DNA of 38,407 nt, from assembly GCF_937958975.1 (NCBI RefSeq), contig NZ_CALGRE010000049.1, forward strand, positions 1 through 38,407, read 5' to 3'. This document shows, in pieces, positions 1 to 7,454 of this stretch. The position numbers and the translations under genes were made by a program. Below the pieces are notes generated by a model that saw only the letters and a program-made list of their open reading frames with translations, was not told where the DNA came from and searched no databases. The stretch comes from an uncultured Eubacterium sp. (GTDB lineage Bacteria > Bacillota > Clostridia > Lachnospirales > Lachnospiraceae). Positions within the stretch are counted from its first letter, which is position 1, and each line of letters begins with the position of its first letter.

Positions 1-2
1 GG

Positions 3-30
3 GGATATGCGGGGGGCATATCCTTCTTGT
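3..30 (+). terminator. Possible terminator of the gene left of the window
   Basis: An 8-bp perfect inverted repeat (GGATATGC / GCATATCC, 3-10 and 16-23) with a G-rich loop is followed by a weak T-rich stretch. It could end a gene lying left of the window. The T run is poor, so this is tentative. Confidence 0.4.
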
Positions 31-80
31 AAGAGTTTTATTGGAAAAACTCTATCATCTCAACAAAACAAAATATCATG

Positions 81-125
81 GAAAACCACAGTTTCTTTAA
101 TGAGGCTGTGGTTTTCTCCTGTTTA
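81..125 (+). terminator. Rho-independent terminator
   Basis: An 11-bp perfect stem (GAAAACCACAG, 81-91, and CTGTGGTTTTC, 106-116) with a 14-nt loop precedes TCCTGTTT. The A/T-rich stem base allows activity in either direction. It separates whatever lies upstream from the promoter of the gene at 266. No gene is seen in 1-265. Confidence 0.65.
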
Positions 126-175
126 GGGGGAAAAAGAGTATGGTTTTCCAGTTTGTGTAAATTGTGTGAAATGCA

Positions 176-203
176 TTGTCATAAAAAGTGTAGATGTTAT
201 AAT
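176..203 (+). promoter_or_regulatory. Sigma-70-type promoter for the SH3 protein gene
   Basis: TTGTCA (176-181), a 16-bp spacer and a perfect TATAAT (198-203) lie about 60 bp before the start at 266. The RBS is the GAAAGGA stretch at about 246-252. Confidence 0.6.
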
Positions 204-265
204 ATATTATGTTGAATAAATAAGCGGACAAAAGCCATTAGAAGTTGAAAGGATAAATATAAAAA

Positions 266-1726
266 ATGAGAAGGACAGTTTTGGCGTTAAGTTTGATGTT
301 AACATTTTTTTTGGCAATAAATGTTAGCGCTAAAGACGTTGAAAAGAACGTTTCTAATATAAACAATAACATTGGTATTACGAATAATGTAAATAATTCT
401 ATTTCAAATATTAATTTTTTAAATAATAATTTAAACAGTGTTCAGCCACAAGTTAAGAAAAAGCTTGCAAAGAAAAAAGTTAAGAAATTATCTAAAGTGG
501 AGAAATATAAAGAAAAGCTGTTCCATTTAGGCGTTGTTACTCTGAGTGATAGTGAAGAGGAATATGTAAAAATATATGATGAGCCAAATAAAAAATCTAA
601 AGTTGAAGGCTACCTAACAGATGGTGGAGTTATGACTGTTATTGAACAGGATGAAAAGTGGTATAGGATAAAATCCGGAAAGATTTACGGATATATTTCT
701 ACAAAAAACGTGGCGGTGGATGATGATGTGGAGACATTGCTTTTAGAGAATGAGAGTGTTGAAGTGAGAGTTGTCGCAGATAATGTTAAGGTTACGAGCA
801 AGGCGAAGGGTTCTAATACCGCTGTAGGAATGGGATATAAGGATAGAACATATCCGGTTACAGGATTTAGCAATGATGGAAAGAAAATCAGAATACAGAG
901 AACAGAGAGCATTGCGGGCTGGGTTCCGGTATCAACAGTAGAAATTGAAATTAATGCCGAGAAGGCAATGACAAAAAAGGAATATGAAGAATATCGGGCA
1001 GAGCTGGAAAGAAAGCGACAGGAAGAATTGCAGAGCATTTTAAACGTTGGTCTCGGTTCTACAGGAGATAAGTTGTTAGATAATATTATTGCACTTTTGT
1101 CACATAATGAATCAGGTAACTTCATGGCGGCAAGAAATGGGTTAAAACAGTTTGCCGGAGAGAAGACGATTACTGTCGGTGCATGGGAATGGTATGGAGA
1201 GAGGGCTCACAATTTGCTGCGGAGTATATGTCTTAAAAATTCTAAAAAAGCAGAGGAAATTATAAAAAATTCTTTTACAGGAAAGAAAACAAAGCAAAAA
1301 GAAAAAGTTGATAAGTTGTATTCGGATATTAAGGGAAGTGAAAACTGGGAGAGTACATCCAGAACATTTACGAAAGAGGAATTAATAGCAATTAAAGCAC
1401 TTTTGGGCAGCAGTTTTGGAGTAGAGGTGCAGAGAGCGCAGATAAAATCGGATGTATATACCAGAATGAGCATAGCAAAGAATACATATAGCTTAACAAA
1501 TAAACAATTGATTACATATTTTTGTGACTTGTTCTGGCAAAGTCCGGAGAATGCCAGAAAGATAGTAAATGCATGTATACAACATTATAAGGGAGCAAAA
1601 AAGTTTTGTGAGGCAAAAGATGGACTGAAATATATGCATGAGGAAGCGATGAAAAATAGTGTTATGAATAAATTTTCAAAGAGGAGAAATTATACATATT
1701 CAGTTTGTAGAAATATAGAAAAATAA
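266..1726 (+). CDS. Secreted SH3-domain protein with lysozyme-like C-terminus
   Basis: The 486-residue product has an N-terminal signal peptide (about residues 1-22, ending ...NVSA), an Asn/Lys-rich linker (25-75), then two beta-rich stretches (about 85-155 and 160-230) that read like bacterial SH3 domains (KWYRIKSGKIYGYI; GWVPVS). A charged helix follows. The C-terminal region starts with HNESGNF (Glu282) and continues with GAWEWYGERAHNLL, which resembles the ESG...G.vQW.G.RA..LL pattern of lysozyme-like peptidoglycan hydrolases in Clostridia. I infer a wall hydrolase with Glu282 as the candidate catalytic acid; the SH3 repeats would bind peptidoglycan. The start has RBS GAAAGGA and its own promoter. 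The gene is monocistronic, with a strong terminator right after it. The secreted SH3 assignment is fairly secure, the enzymatic role is not. Confidence 0.6.
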   Translation: MRRTVLALSLMLTFFLAINVSAKDVEKNVSNINNNIGITNNVNNSISNINFLNNNLNSVQPQVKKKLAKKKVKKLSKVEKYKEKLFHLGVVTLSDSEEEYVKIYDEPNKKSKVEGYLTDGGVMTVIEQDEKWYRIKSGKIYGYISTKNVAVDDDVETLLLENESVEVRVVADNVKVTSKAKGSNTAVGMGYKDRTYPVTGFSNDGKKIRIQRTESIAGWVPVSTVEIEINAEKAMTKKEYEEYRAELERKRQEELQSILNVGLGSTGDKLLDNIIALLSHNESGNFMAARNGLKQFAGEKTITVGAWEWYGERAHNLLRSICLKNSKKAEEIIKNSFTGKKTKQKEKVDKLYSDIKGSENWESTSRTFTKEELIAIKALLGSSFGVEVQRAQIKSDVYTRMSIAKNTYSLTNKQLITYFCDLFWQSPENARKIVNACIQHYKGAKKFCEAKDGLKYMHEEAMKNSVMNKFSKRRNYTYSVCRNIEK

Positions 1727-1740
1727 GGATTTATAAGAGA

Positions 1741-1786
1741 GCCTCTCTTTTGTATGGCAGGTCATACGAAAGGGAGGCTTTTTGTT
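1741..1786 (+). terminator. Rho-independent terminator after the SH3 protein
   Basis: A 16-bp nearly perfect stem (GCCTCTCTTTTGTATG, 1741-1756, against CATACGAAAGGGAGGC, 1763-1778) is followed by TTTTTGTT. Confidence 0.9.
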
Positions 1787-1809
1787 ATCGTTTTAGAGGA
1801 AATAATAAA

Positions 1810-1909
1810 TGCAACAAAGAGATAATATGTTGCATATTTTGACCGAATATGCAGAAAAATTCCCGAATACGCATAGGGTATTGAATTAGAAATATGATAT
1901 TTATATTAT
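1810..1909 (+). promoter_or_regulatory. LytTR-type operator and promoter, copy 1
   Basis: Seen: TGCAACA (1810-1816), 11 bp, TGTTGCA (1828-1834), then direct repeats CCGAATA at 1843 and 1863 (20 bp apart, each extended as CCGAATAYGCA). TTGAAT (1881-1886), a 17-bp spacer and TATTAT (1904-1909) follow. The same layout recurs at 6788 and 7128 with identical spacings. Tandem repeats about two helical turns apart just upstream of a -35 box are the usual binding pattern of LytTR regulators, and a LytTR regulator is encoded at 8761. It should drive the protease/LRR operon from about 1916. Binding by that regulator is inferred. Confidence 0.7.
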
Positions 1910-1915
1910 GTTGGT

Positions 1916-2080
1916 AATTAGTTGCAAGCGCTAAAATACAAATGAGAGGAGGAATAAATATTATAATCGTGATTTGTAAAATAGCGAATGCTATAAAATA
2001 AGGCTATAAAAATAAGCTCAAAGATATACTTTTTTGTAAGGTTTTCTTATGTGAGCAAAACAAAAGGAAAGGGTGTTAAC
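1916..2080 (+). other. Long 5' leader of the protease gene with an orphan Shine-Dalgarno
   Basis: About 165 nt separate the predicted transcription start from the protease ATG. The leader holds a very strong Shine-Dalgarno-like run (GAGAGGAGGAA, 1944-1954), but no ATG, GTG or TTG falls at a normal distance; the nearest is a GTG at 1969 opening a 10-codon frame. A short inverted repeat (ATAGC GAAT GCTAT, about 1981-1994) follows. It may encode a leader peptide from a weak start or be a regulatory structure. Confidence 0.35.
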
Positions 2081-4204
2081 ATGAAAATATTAAAAAAGTT
2101 AGGGATTATACTTATGATAATGGTTATGGGTTGTAATAGTACATTTGTGTTTGCAAATTTTGAAAATCATAAGGTAGAGGAAAAATATAGAGATTACATT
2201 GTAATAGCTAGAAATGAAAAAATTCTAGAAAAAGTAGAAGGCAAATATTCGTTAGAAAATAAAGAAGAAAAATATTGTGAAACAGATGCTACGGATAAAA
2301 TTATTACTGTTAAATTGACAAAAAAAGAAGCAGACAATATAGATGATGAAACAGGAGTTTCTGTAGAAGAAGACTTTATAGTAAAAAAGTCTAAATATTC
2401 ATCTTATAATAGTAAAAATAGTACGCAATGGTACATGAGAGCAATAAATGCCGAGTTTAAAATAAAAAATAAAGAACGAAATAAAAAAGTTAAAGTAGCA
2501 GTTATTGATTCGGGAATTGATTATGATGAAAGAATAAGTATAATAGAGCAGAGAAACTTTGTAGAGGGAGAGGATGAAATATCGGTATTATATAATGATT
2601 TAACAGGTCATGGTACCGCTGTGGCGAGTTTAATAGCCGCACAATCAGAAGCAAATACAGCGTTAAGGGGAGTAAATCCCAATGTAGATATTTATTCTGC
2701 ACGAATTTTCGGTTATAAAAATCAAGCCAAAGTTAGTGATGTAATGAAAGCAGTAAATTGGGCTATTGAAAAGAAAGTTAATATTATTTGTATGAGTTTT
2801 GGAACAAATAAATATTCGTTAGCATTAGAAAAGATAATGAATTATGCGTATGATAATGGTGTATTATTAATAGCGGCGGCTGGAAATGGTGGTCAAAATG
2901 GTAATGTCGAGTATCCGGCTGCATATGATAGTGTCATGGCCGTAGGAGCAACGAATACCCAAAATCAATTGTCAGACTTTTGCTCAACTGGGAAAGAGAT
3001 GGAAATTGTTGCTCCAGGTGAGCAAATTAAAGTGGCGAGTTCATTTGGAGGAGAAATTATAACAAATGGAACAAGTATGTCAGTACCTCTGGTTGTTGGT
3101 GTGGCAAGTAGGTTATGGGAAATCGATTTAAATAAATCAAATAAATTTATAAGAGGACTGTTGAACAATTCAGCAAATTATATAGATAAAAAATGTGGAA
3201 ATGGAATTGTAGATTTGAAATATGCGCTTGATAGTTATGATAAATTTAGTGAAAGATTTCAAGATTTTCCAAAAGAAAATATAAATAATAAAGATGGTAT
3301 TATAGAAGAAAATAAAACAGAATTAAAGCCATACGAAGATGAAAATTATGTCAATGGATTGTGGACAAAGGTGCAGCATAAAGGGTTTGTAGAATATGCA
3401 AACTCTAAAACAATGAGAAATAATGGATATACTATATCGGCAGAACAATTTGCAGCATTGAAAGTTGGAGCGGCGTTTCAAGATGATAAAGATACAGGAT
3501 TATCCGGAACAAAAGATAATCCGTATTGGCATGGTTCGTTTAAAAAGGTAACAGATAACAAAGGAAAATCATATGATTGTAATTACATAATGGCATATTC
3601 ATACGAAATGTCTATAGCAAGGAAATGGAAGAAGGCAAAAAAATATGTTAAAGTTACAAATGATTATATGTCAACAACATTGCCAGCTGTGATTAGAAAC
3701 AATATTAAATCTGATATTAATGGGCTAAATACAAAAAACAAAAAATTAATAATGGAAAAATTTGAGAGCATATCTGGTGGAAAAAAGTGGAATGATAGTT
3801 ACTTTCCATATTTATTAGCAGGTATGGCTGTTCACAATTTAACTGATACCTATGCTCACAGTGCATATATAAAGAAAGATGGAAAATGGAAAAGGATTTT
3901 ACATGAAACAGATTCGGATAATGATAATTTGTGCGACCCACATGATACAGACTATTATCCTAATAGATATAAAGCTGCATCAAAGGCGGCACAGGATGCC
4001 ATAGATAATTTTTTTATGGGCAGCAGTATAAAGGATTGTCCATCTGATTTTTTGGACTATTATATTCCAAAATATTTAAAGGGATATAAATTAAATAAGT
4101 TAATGACATTTTCTAAAGAAAGCTATAAAGAAAAGGGATATACAGGTAAATTTGAAAGTAATTATTTTTATAAAAATATTAAAAATGCATCATATGGTGA
4201 TTAA
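2081..4204 (+). CDS. Subtilisin-like serine protease fused to a HET-C/phospholipase C-like domain
   Basis: The product is 707 aa counted from the ATG at 2081, which has an AAGGAAAGGG RBS; an in-frame GTG at 2051 lacks one. A signal peptide covers about residues 1-25 (GC at 17-18 is a poor lipobox, so plain secretion is preferred). A short propeptide-like region is followed by an S8 peptidase domain with the full triad: Asp143 (VAVIDSGID), His177 (TGHGTAVA) and Ser332 (NGTSMSVP), plus an AAAGNGG oxyanion segment. Beyond about residue 400 there is a second alpha-helical domain with HNLTDTYAHS (His585, Asp589, His593), matching the H-x3-D-x3-H-S pattern of HET-C/zinc phospholipase C-like folds, and a DSDNDNLCD acidic stretch that may bind Ca2+. 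Such a fusion is unusual. The gene is coupled to the LRR gene 9 bp downstream and preceded by LytTR-type element 1. Confidence 0.85.
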   Translation: MKILKKLGIILMIMVMGCNSTFVFANFENHKVEEKYRDYIVIARNEKILEKVEGKYSLENKEEKYCETDATDKIITVKLTKKEADNIDDETGVSVEEDFIVKKSKYSSYNSKNSTQWYMRAINAEFKIKNKERNKKVKVAVIDSGIDYDERISIIEQRNFVEGEDEISVLYNDLTGHGTAVASLIAAQSEANTALRGVNPNVDIYSARIFGYKNQAKVSDVMKAVNWAIEKKVNIICMSFGTNKYSLALEKIMNYAYDNGVLLIAAAGNGGQNGNVEYPAAYDSVMAVGATNTQNQLSDFCSTGKEMEIVAPGEQIKVASSFGGEIITNGTSMSVPLVVGVASRLWEIDLNKSNKFIRGLLNNSANYIDKKCGNGIVDLKYALDSYDKFSERFQDFPKENINNKDGIIEENKTELKPYEDENYVNGLWTKVQHKGFVEYANSKTMRNNGYTISAEQFAALKVGAAFQDDKDTGLSGTKDNPYWHGSFKKVTDNKGKSYDCNYIMAYSYEMSIARKWKKAKKYVKVTNDYMSTTLPAVIRNNIKSDINGLNTKNKKLIMEKFESISGGKKWNDSYFPYLLAGMAVHNLTDTYAHSAYIKKDGKWKRILHETDSDNDNLCDPHDTDYYPNRYKAASKAAQDAIDNFFMGSSIKDCPSDFLDYYIPKYLKGYKLNKLMTFSKESYKEKGYTGKFESNYFYKNIKNASYGD

Positions 4205-4213
4205 GGAGGAGAT

Positions 4214-5392
4214 ATGAAAAAAGTAATATTAAAAATTAGTTCAGCATTATTAGTGATTACGTTGTTATTTACAGTTCAAAATATAAAGTTTGTCCAAGCG
4301 GCAAAAGTTAAGACAGTAACGATGAACAGAACAAAAGCTACAATGTTAATGGGAGAGGGTAGTTTTACGGTGAGTATTGATACAGAAAATTGTGATATGA
4401 ATCTTAAGAAATTAAAATCAAAATGGAGTATCAAATCGGGGAAGGACATCGTTAAGTTAACAAAAAAGACGGATTTCAGTGCTGAAATTTCTGCGCTACA
4501 AACAGGTACAGCAGTGGTGGAAGCTAAAAATAAAACCGGTGCGTACCGTTGTAAGGTAACAGTTATTCAGGGTGATAATTCAGAAAAGGAAAAGGTAAAA
4601 GAGTTTATTAAGGAAAAATCTGAATGTGGTTTATCATCAAACCTTAATAGTGATTCTTATGAATGGAATAGTAAAAGTGGAAAATTAGAGGGTCTAAATT
4701 TTTGTTATTGTAATGAAAAGTTTATTTCTCTGAAAACTTTTGAAGAACTAAAGAATGTAAATATTTCTGGCGGAACTGTAGAAGATGTTGATTTTAGTGG
4801 AAATAAAAGACTAAAGAAATTAGTTATATCTGATGTTAAAAATATGTCTAAAGTGGATTTATCATCCAACACTAAAATGACATCATTGGACCTTAATTGG
4901 TCTGAAATAAAAAAAATTGATATAAAGCAATGCGCAAAGTTGAGAAGGCTCAGTGTTTTATCTACAAAACTAGATTCGTTAAATGTGTCTTCTAATAGAG
5001 AGTTAAAAACATTAATATACGAGAGCAAAGGAATTAAAAAAATTAATCTTAGTAATAACTCTAAAATAGAAACATTAAATTTAAGTGGTACAGATATTAG
5101 GAATTTGAAGTTAAATAAGTTAATAAATTTGAAGAAACTTTATCTTGTAGATACGAATCTGAAACAGTTAGATGTTAGAAAGAACAAAAAAGTTAATATT
5201 ATTCGTTGTAATGACAATAAAAAATTAAAATCTATAAAATTGGGAAAAAATGTAAGTCTTAGGACTTTGGATTGTAGCAGGACAAAGATAAAAAGTGTGA
5301 ATGTGAAAAAGTGTAAGAGAATTAAGAAAATTGTCTGCGATAAAAGAGTAAGAGTTGTTGGAGGGAATAAAGGGTGTAAAATCTACAGATAG
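4214..5392 (+). CDS. Secreted leucine-rich repeat protein
   Basis: The 392-aa product has a signal peptide (about 1-29, ...FVQAA), a beta-sandwich stretch at about 32-120 with the WSIKSGKDIVKL...GTAVVEAK pattern of bacterial Ig-like (Big2-type) domains, and then about ten short LRRs of 20-22 residues (for example LKKLVISDVKNMSKVDLSSN and IETLNLSGTDIRNLKL) to the end. It has no LPXTG motif or membrane anchor; the tail is very basic. RBS GGAGGAG lies 9 bp after the protease stop, so the two are surely one operon under element 1. LRR proteins of this type usually bind proteins or glycans. A partner or substrate-recognition role for the neighbouring protease is my inference. Confidence 0.75.
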   Translation: MKKVILKISSALLVITLLFTVQNIKFVQAAKVKTVTMNRTKATMLMGEGSFTVSIDTENCDMNLKKLKSKWSIKSGKDIVKLTKKTDFSAEISALQTGTAVVEAKNKTGAYRCKVTVIQGDNSEKEKVKEFIKEKSECGLSSNLNSDSYEWNSKSGKLEGLNFCYCNEKFISLKTFEELKNVNISGGTVEDVDFSGNKRLKKLVISDVKNMSKVDLSSNTKMTSLDLNWSEIKKIDIKQCAKLRRLSVLSTKLDSLNVSSNRELKTLIYESKGIKKINLSNNSKIETLNLSGTDIRNLKLNKLINLKKLYLVDTNLKQLDVRKNKKVNIIRCNDNKKLKSIKLGKNVSLRTLDCSRTKIKSVNVKKCKRIKKIVCDKRVRVVGGNKGCKIYR

Positions 5393-5407
5393 TGTATTTG
5401 AAAGGAT

Positions 5408-5466
5408 ATAAGGGCATTCTCTTTTATATGTATTTTTTTAATACATATGGATAAGTGCCCTTATTA
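5408..5466 (+). terminator. Terminator of the protease/LRR operon
   Basis: A long two-part hairpin has outer arms ATAAGGGCA / TGCCCTTAT (5408-5416, 5456-5464) and inner arms ATATGTATT / AATACATAT (5426-5434, 5440-5448). The stem is nearly symmetrical, so it may work both ways. Confidence 0.7.
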
Positions 5467-5537
5467 TGCTATATAAAGGAAAAATATGTTTTTCTAAATT
5501 AAAAGTACAATAGAGAAGGGTTAAAATAGGAGTAATT

Positions 5538-6620
5538 ATGAAAAAATTAGTATATTTATTTTTAATTATAACACTCAGTTTGATGCTATTTGGATGTAAG
5601 AACGGTTCAAAAAATGTTGAAAACAGATTAGATGATAAGAAAGTTGCTGAATATAAATTGCCATCGGGTAAAGAAGCATTTTTAGTTACGTTAGATAATT
5701 GTGATATGATATATATTGCCGGACTTACAGGTTCGTCTAATTTGATATTTGAAATTATCTCTACAAAAGAGTTAAAGAGTGATGATATAAAAATAGATTT
5801 TGATTCACAAATTGCCTTTAAATATGATGTTAGCAAAGTAGAGACCATAGATAATGAGGACTTGAGTTATGGATTATTTATGGCATATAATGATTATGAT
5901 TGGAGTAAGTATGATGACAAATCTTTTTTTGAGAATCAGGAAAATTACAATCATATAGAAAAAACAGATATAATTAAGTTATATAGTTATCAGGTGGTTA
6001 TTGACTTTGATTTTGAAAGTATTGAATCTGCAAAAGATACTATAATTAATAAGATGATTATAGTTTATGACCGAAAGAAGTATGACTATAATATTGGAAG
6101 AATAGCCTTTGAAAAAGATTATGATATGAATGAGGAAAATAACTCAAATGCGGCGTATTTATTAAGTTCGTGTAACGTGGATAGTTCTGTTGAATATACG
6201 CAGGATGGTAAATTTACAATAGATACATTTAAAATAAAGGTTGACAAGGACATTGTATTAGAAAAGTTATCTTTAATTGGTCTTGATAATTGTAAAATTG
6301 AAGAAATAGAGGTCAATATTAATAATGAAGATATGAAAATGAATAAAATTTGGAAGTCTGGAGATAGACTTAAGGTTCCTAAAAATTCAGATGTGCAGTT
6401 TAATTTGCGTTTATCTAAGCTAGATATTAAAGGAAAGATGACATATTTTATTTGTTCTAATATAAAATTAGATTATAAATATAAGAATAATAAATACAGC
6501 TTAATTCAAACAAATATTAATAGATGTAAAAACATGGGAAAATATGATTGGTATGCAAATTTGATAGATGGAATTGACGTATTGGCATACCATAATAATA
6601 TAGAAAAAAATAAACAATAA
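5538..6620 (+). CDS. Putative lipoprotein of unknown function
   Basis: The 360-aa product starts at an ATG with a TAGGAGT RBS (5526-5532). The N-terminus is a lipoprotein signal peptide with lipobox LMLFGC (Cys20), so the mature protein should be tethered to the outer face of the membrane. The rest is acidic (Asp/Glu/Lys/Tyr rich) with predicted beta-strand character and no motif I recognise. It stands alone between two terminators. No LytTR-type element precedes it, so membership of the regulon is not supported. The AT-rich composition matches its neighbours. Confidence 0.6.
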   Translation: MKKLVYLFLIITLSLMLFGCKNGSKNVENRLDDKKVAEYKLPSGKEAFLVTLDNCDMIYIAGLTGSSNLIFEIISTKELKSDDIKIDFDSQIAFKYDVSKVETIDNEDLSYGLFMAYNDYDWSKYDDKSFFENQENYNHIEKTDIIKLYSYQVVIDFDFESIESAKDTIINKMIIVYDRKKYDYNIGRIAFEKDYDMNEENNSNAAYLLSSCNVDSSVEYTQDGKFTIDTFKIKVDKDIVLEKLSLIGLDNCKIEEIEVNINNEDMKMNKIWKSGDRLKVPKNSDVQFNLRLSKLDIKGKMTYFICSNIKLDYKYKNNKYSLIQTNINRCKNMGKYDWYANLIDGIDVLAYHNNIEKNKQ

Positions 6621-6689
6621 ATTATAGTAATTGTTATTTGCAATTTTTATATCTTTTTATAAAATGTGTCGAATATAATGCTTAAGTAG

Positions 6690-6740
6690 AAAAAGCTCAT
6701 TTAGAATGGTACGAAATATCATTTTGAATGAGCTTTTTTT
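6690..6740 (+). terminator. Terminator after the lipoprotein gene
   Basis: Stem AAAAAGCTCATTTAGAATG (6690-6708) pairs with CATTTTGAATGAGCTTTTTT (6720-6739) with one or two mismatches and ends in T7. It looks bidirectional. Confidence 0.8.
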
Positions 6741-6787
6741 ATAAACAACTTTTTAAAAGAATTTTGTATGTAAAAATAGGACGAAAA

Positions 6788-6888
6788 TACAACGAGGGGT
6801 ACAATATGTTGCGTAAATCTCCCGAATATGCAGAAAAATGACCGAATACGCATGAATCGTTGTATTTTTTAGAAAGTTCAGGTATAAA
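6788..6888 (+). promoter_or_regulatory. LytTR-type operator and promoter, copy 2
   Basis: A degenerate left half (TACAACG, 6788-6794), TGTTGCG (6807-6813), CCGAATA direct repeats at 6822 and 6842 (20 bp apart), then TTGTAT (6860-6865), a 17-bp spacer and TATAAA (6883-6888). Distances from TGTT to repeat 1 (15 bp) and from repeat 2 to the -10 box (41 bp) equal those of copies 1 and 3. The only thing between it and the terminator at 7016 is a short transcript without a convincing gene. Confidence 0.7.
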
Positions 6889-6894
6889 CTATTT

Positions 6895-7068
6895 AGATAG
6901 ATAAACATTTTATGTTATGTATTAAGAAAAGTTACTATGTGTATAAGTATACTGGGTTGGGGATGAAAAACAACTTTATTATTACAAAAGCATTAAAGCA
7001 ATATCTATCAAAAATAAACCTATCTGCAATGATTTTATTATAGGGCATTGCAGGTAGGTTTTTATTTT
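6895..7068 (+). ncRNA. Candidate small RNA or tiny-peptide transcript
   Basis: A predicted start about 7 nt after the -10 box of copy 2 and a strong terminator define a ~175-nt transcript. Two tiny frames exist: 9 codons at 6937 (MCISILGWG) whose TGA overlaps the ATG of a 26-codon frame at 6963 (MKNNFIITKA...). Neither has a clear RBS, and the second ends inside the terminator loop, which argues for a non-coding RNA or a peptide from the first frame. Function is unknown; in other peptide-sensing loci a regulator-driven small RNA or pheromone gene sits in this place. Confidence 0.45.
7016..7068 (+). terminator. Terminator of the small transcript
   Basis: A 16-bp stem, AAACCTATCTGCAATG (7016-7031) against CATTGCAGGTAGGTTT (7046-7061) with a single G-T wobble, is followed by a T-rich tail. 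This is a strong intrinsic terminator. Confidence 0.85.
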
Positions 7069-7127
7069 GGAGAGAGATTTAATATAAGTACCTTTTTAAA
7101 TTGTTATTAAAAAATTAGAGTTTACAA

Positions 7128-7227
7128 TGCAACATTCCAGCAATATGTTAAGTAATTTTCCCGAATAGGTCAAAAATTTCCCGAATGCGCAAAAAGTATT
7201 TTCTTGATAAACAAAATGGATTATATA
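7128..7227 (+). promoter_or_regulatory. LytTR-type operator and promoter, copy 3, ahead of the kinase gene
   Basis: TGCAACA (7128-7134), 11 bp, TGTT (7146-7149), repeats CCGAATA (7161) and CCGAATG (7181), and TATATA at 7222-7227, exactly 41 bp from the second repeat as in copies 1 and 2. The hexamer 17 bp upstream of the -10 (TTTTCT) is a poor -35 box, which fits an activator-dependent promoter. It would transcribe the 14-codon ORF and the kinase/regulator genes, giving positive autoregulation. Confidence 0.7.
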
Positions 7228-7276
7228 GATAGTGTCTAGACAATATAATAAAGTACGCGTGCGGAAAGGATAAAGC

Positions 7277-7321
7277 ATGCATAGTTTTGTTATTAGTTGG
7301 CTTTGCAGATTTTTTAGATAA
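7277..7321 (+). CDS. Candidate 14-residue peptide in the kinase leader
   Basis: The frame MHSFVISWLCRFFR starts at an ATG with a good RBS (GGAAAGGA, 7263-7270) and lies about 43 nt after the predicted start of the copy-3 transcript. The peptide is hydrophobic and cationic with one Cys. It has no signal peptide or AgrD-like layout, and no agrB is nearby. It could be a short signalling peptide for the adjacent kinase, a leader peptide that tunes kinase translation, or chance. The good RBS and placement are seen; a role is inferred. Confidence 0.35.
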   Translation: MHSFVISWLCRFFR

Positions 7322-7454
7322 TATTTGAAAAGTGTGTAGTAACTAAACAATGAAATATTGCAACGATAAAGAAATGTATTTATAATTTAATTGTAAAAAT
7401 AGAAAGGGGATTGGCAGAAAGTTAAAATAAACTTGTATCTGCAACAATTAAATT

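Noticed and set aside
5438..5848. 136-codon minus-strand frame over the lipoprotein start
   Set aside because: It is a shadow of the well-supported plus-strand gene, crosses its terminator region and has no RBS or recognisable motif.
1810..7200. CCGAATA repeats as a possible CRISPR array or transposon ends
   Set aside because: There are only two repeats per site with 20-bp period, and each site is followed by a promoter at fixed distance; no spacers, cas genes or transposase.
7096..7350. 84-codon minus-strand frame across the kinase leader
   Set aside because: It runs antisense over the copy-3 regulatory element and the leader ORF, has no RBS, and its composition is that of translated AT-rich intergenic DNA.
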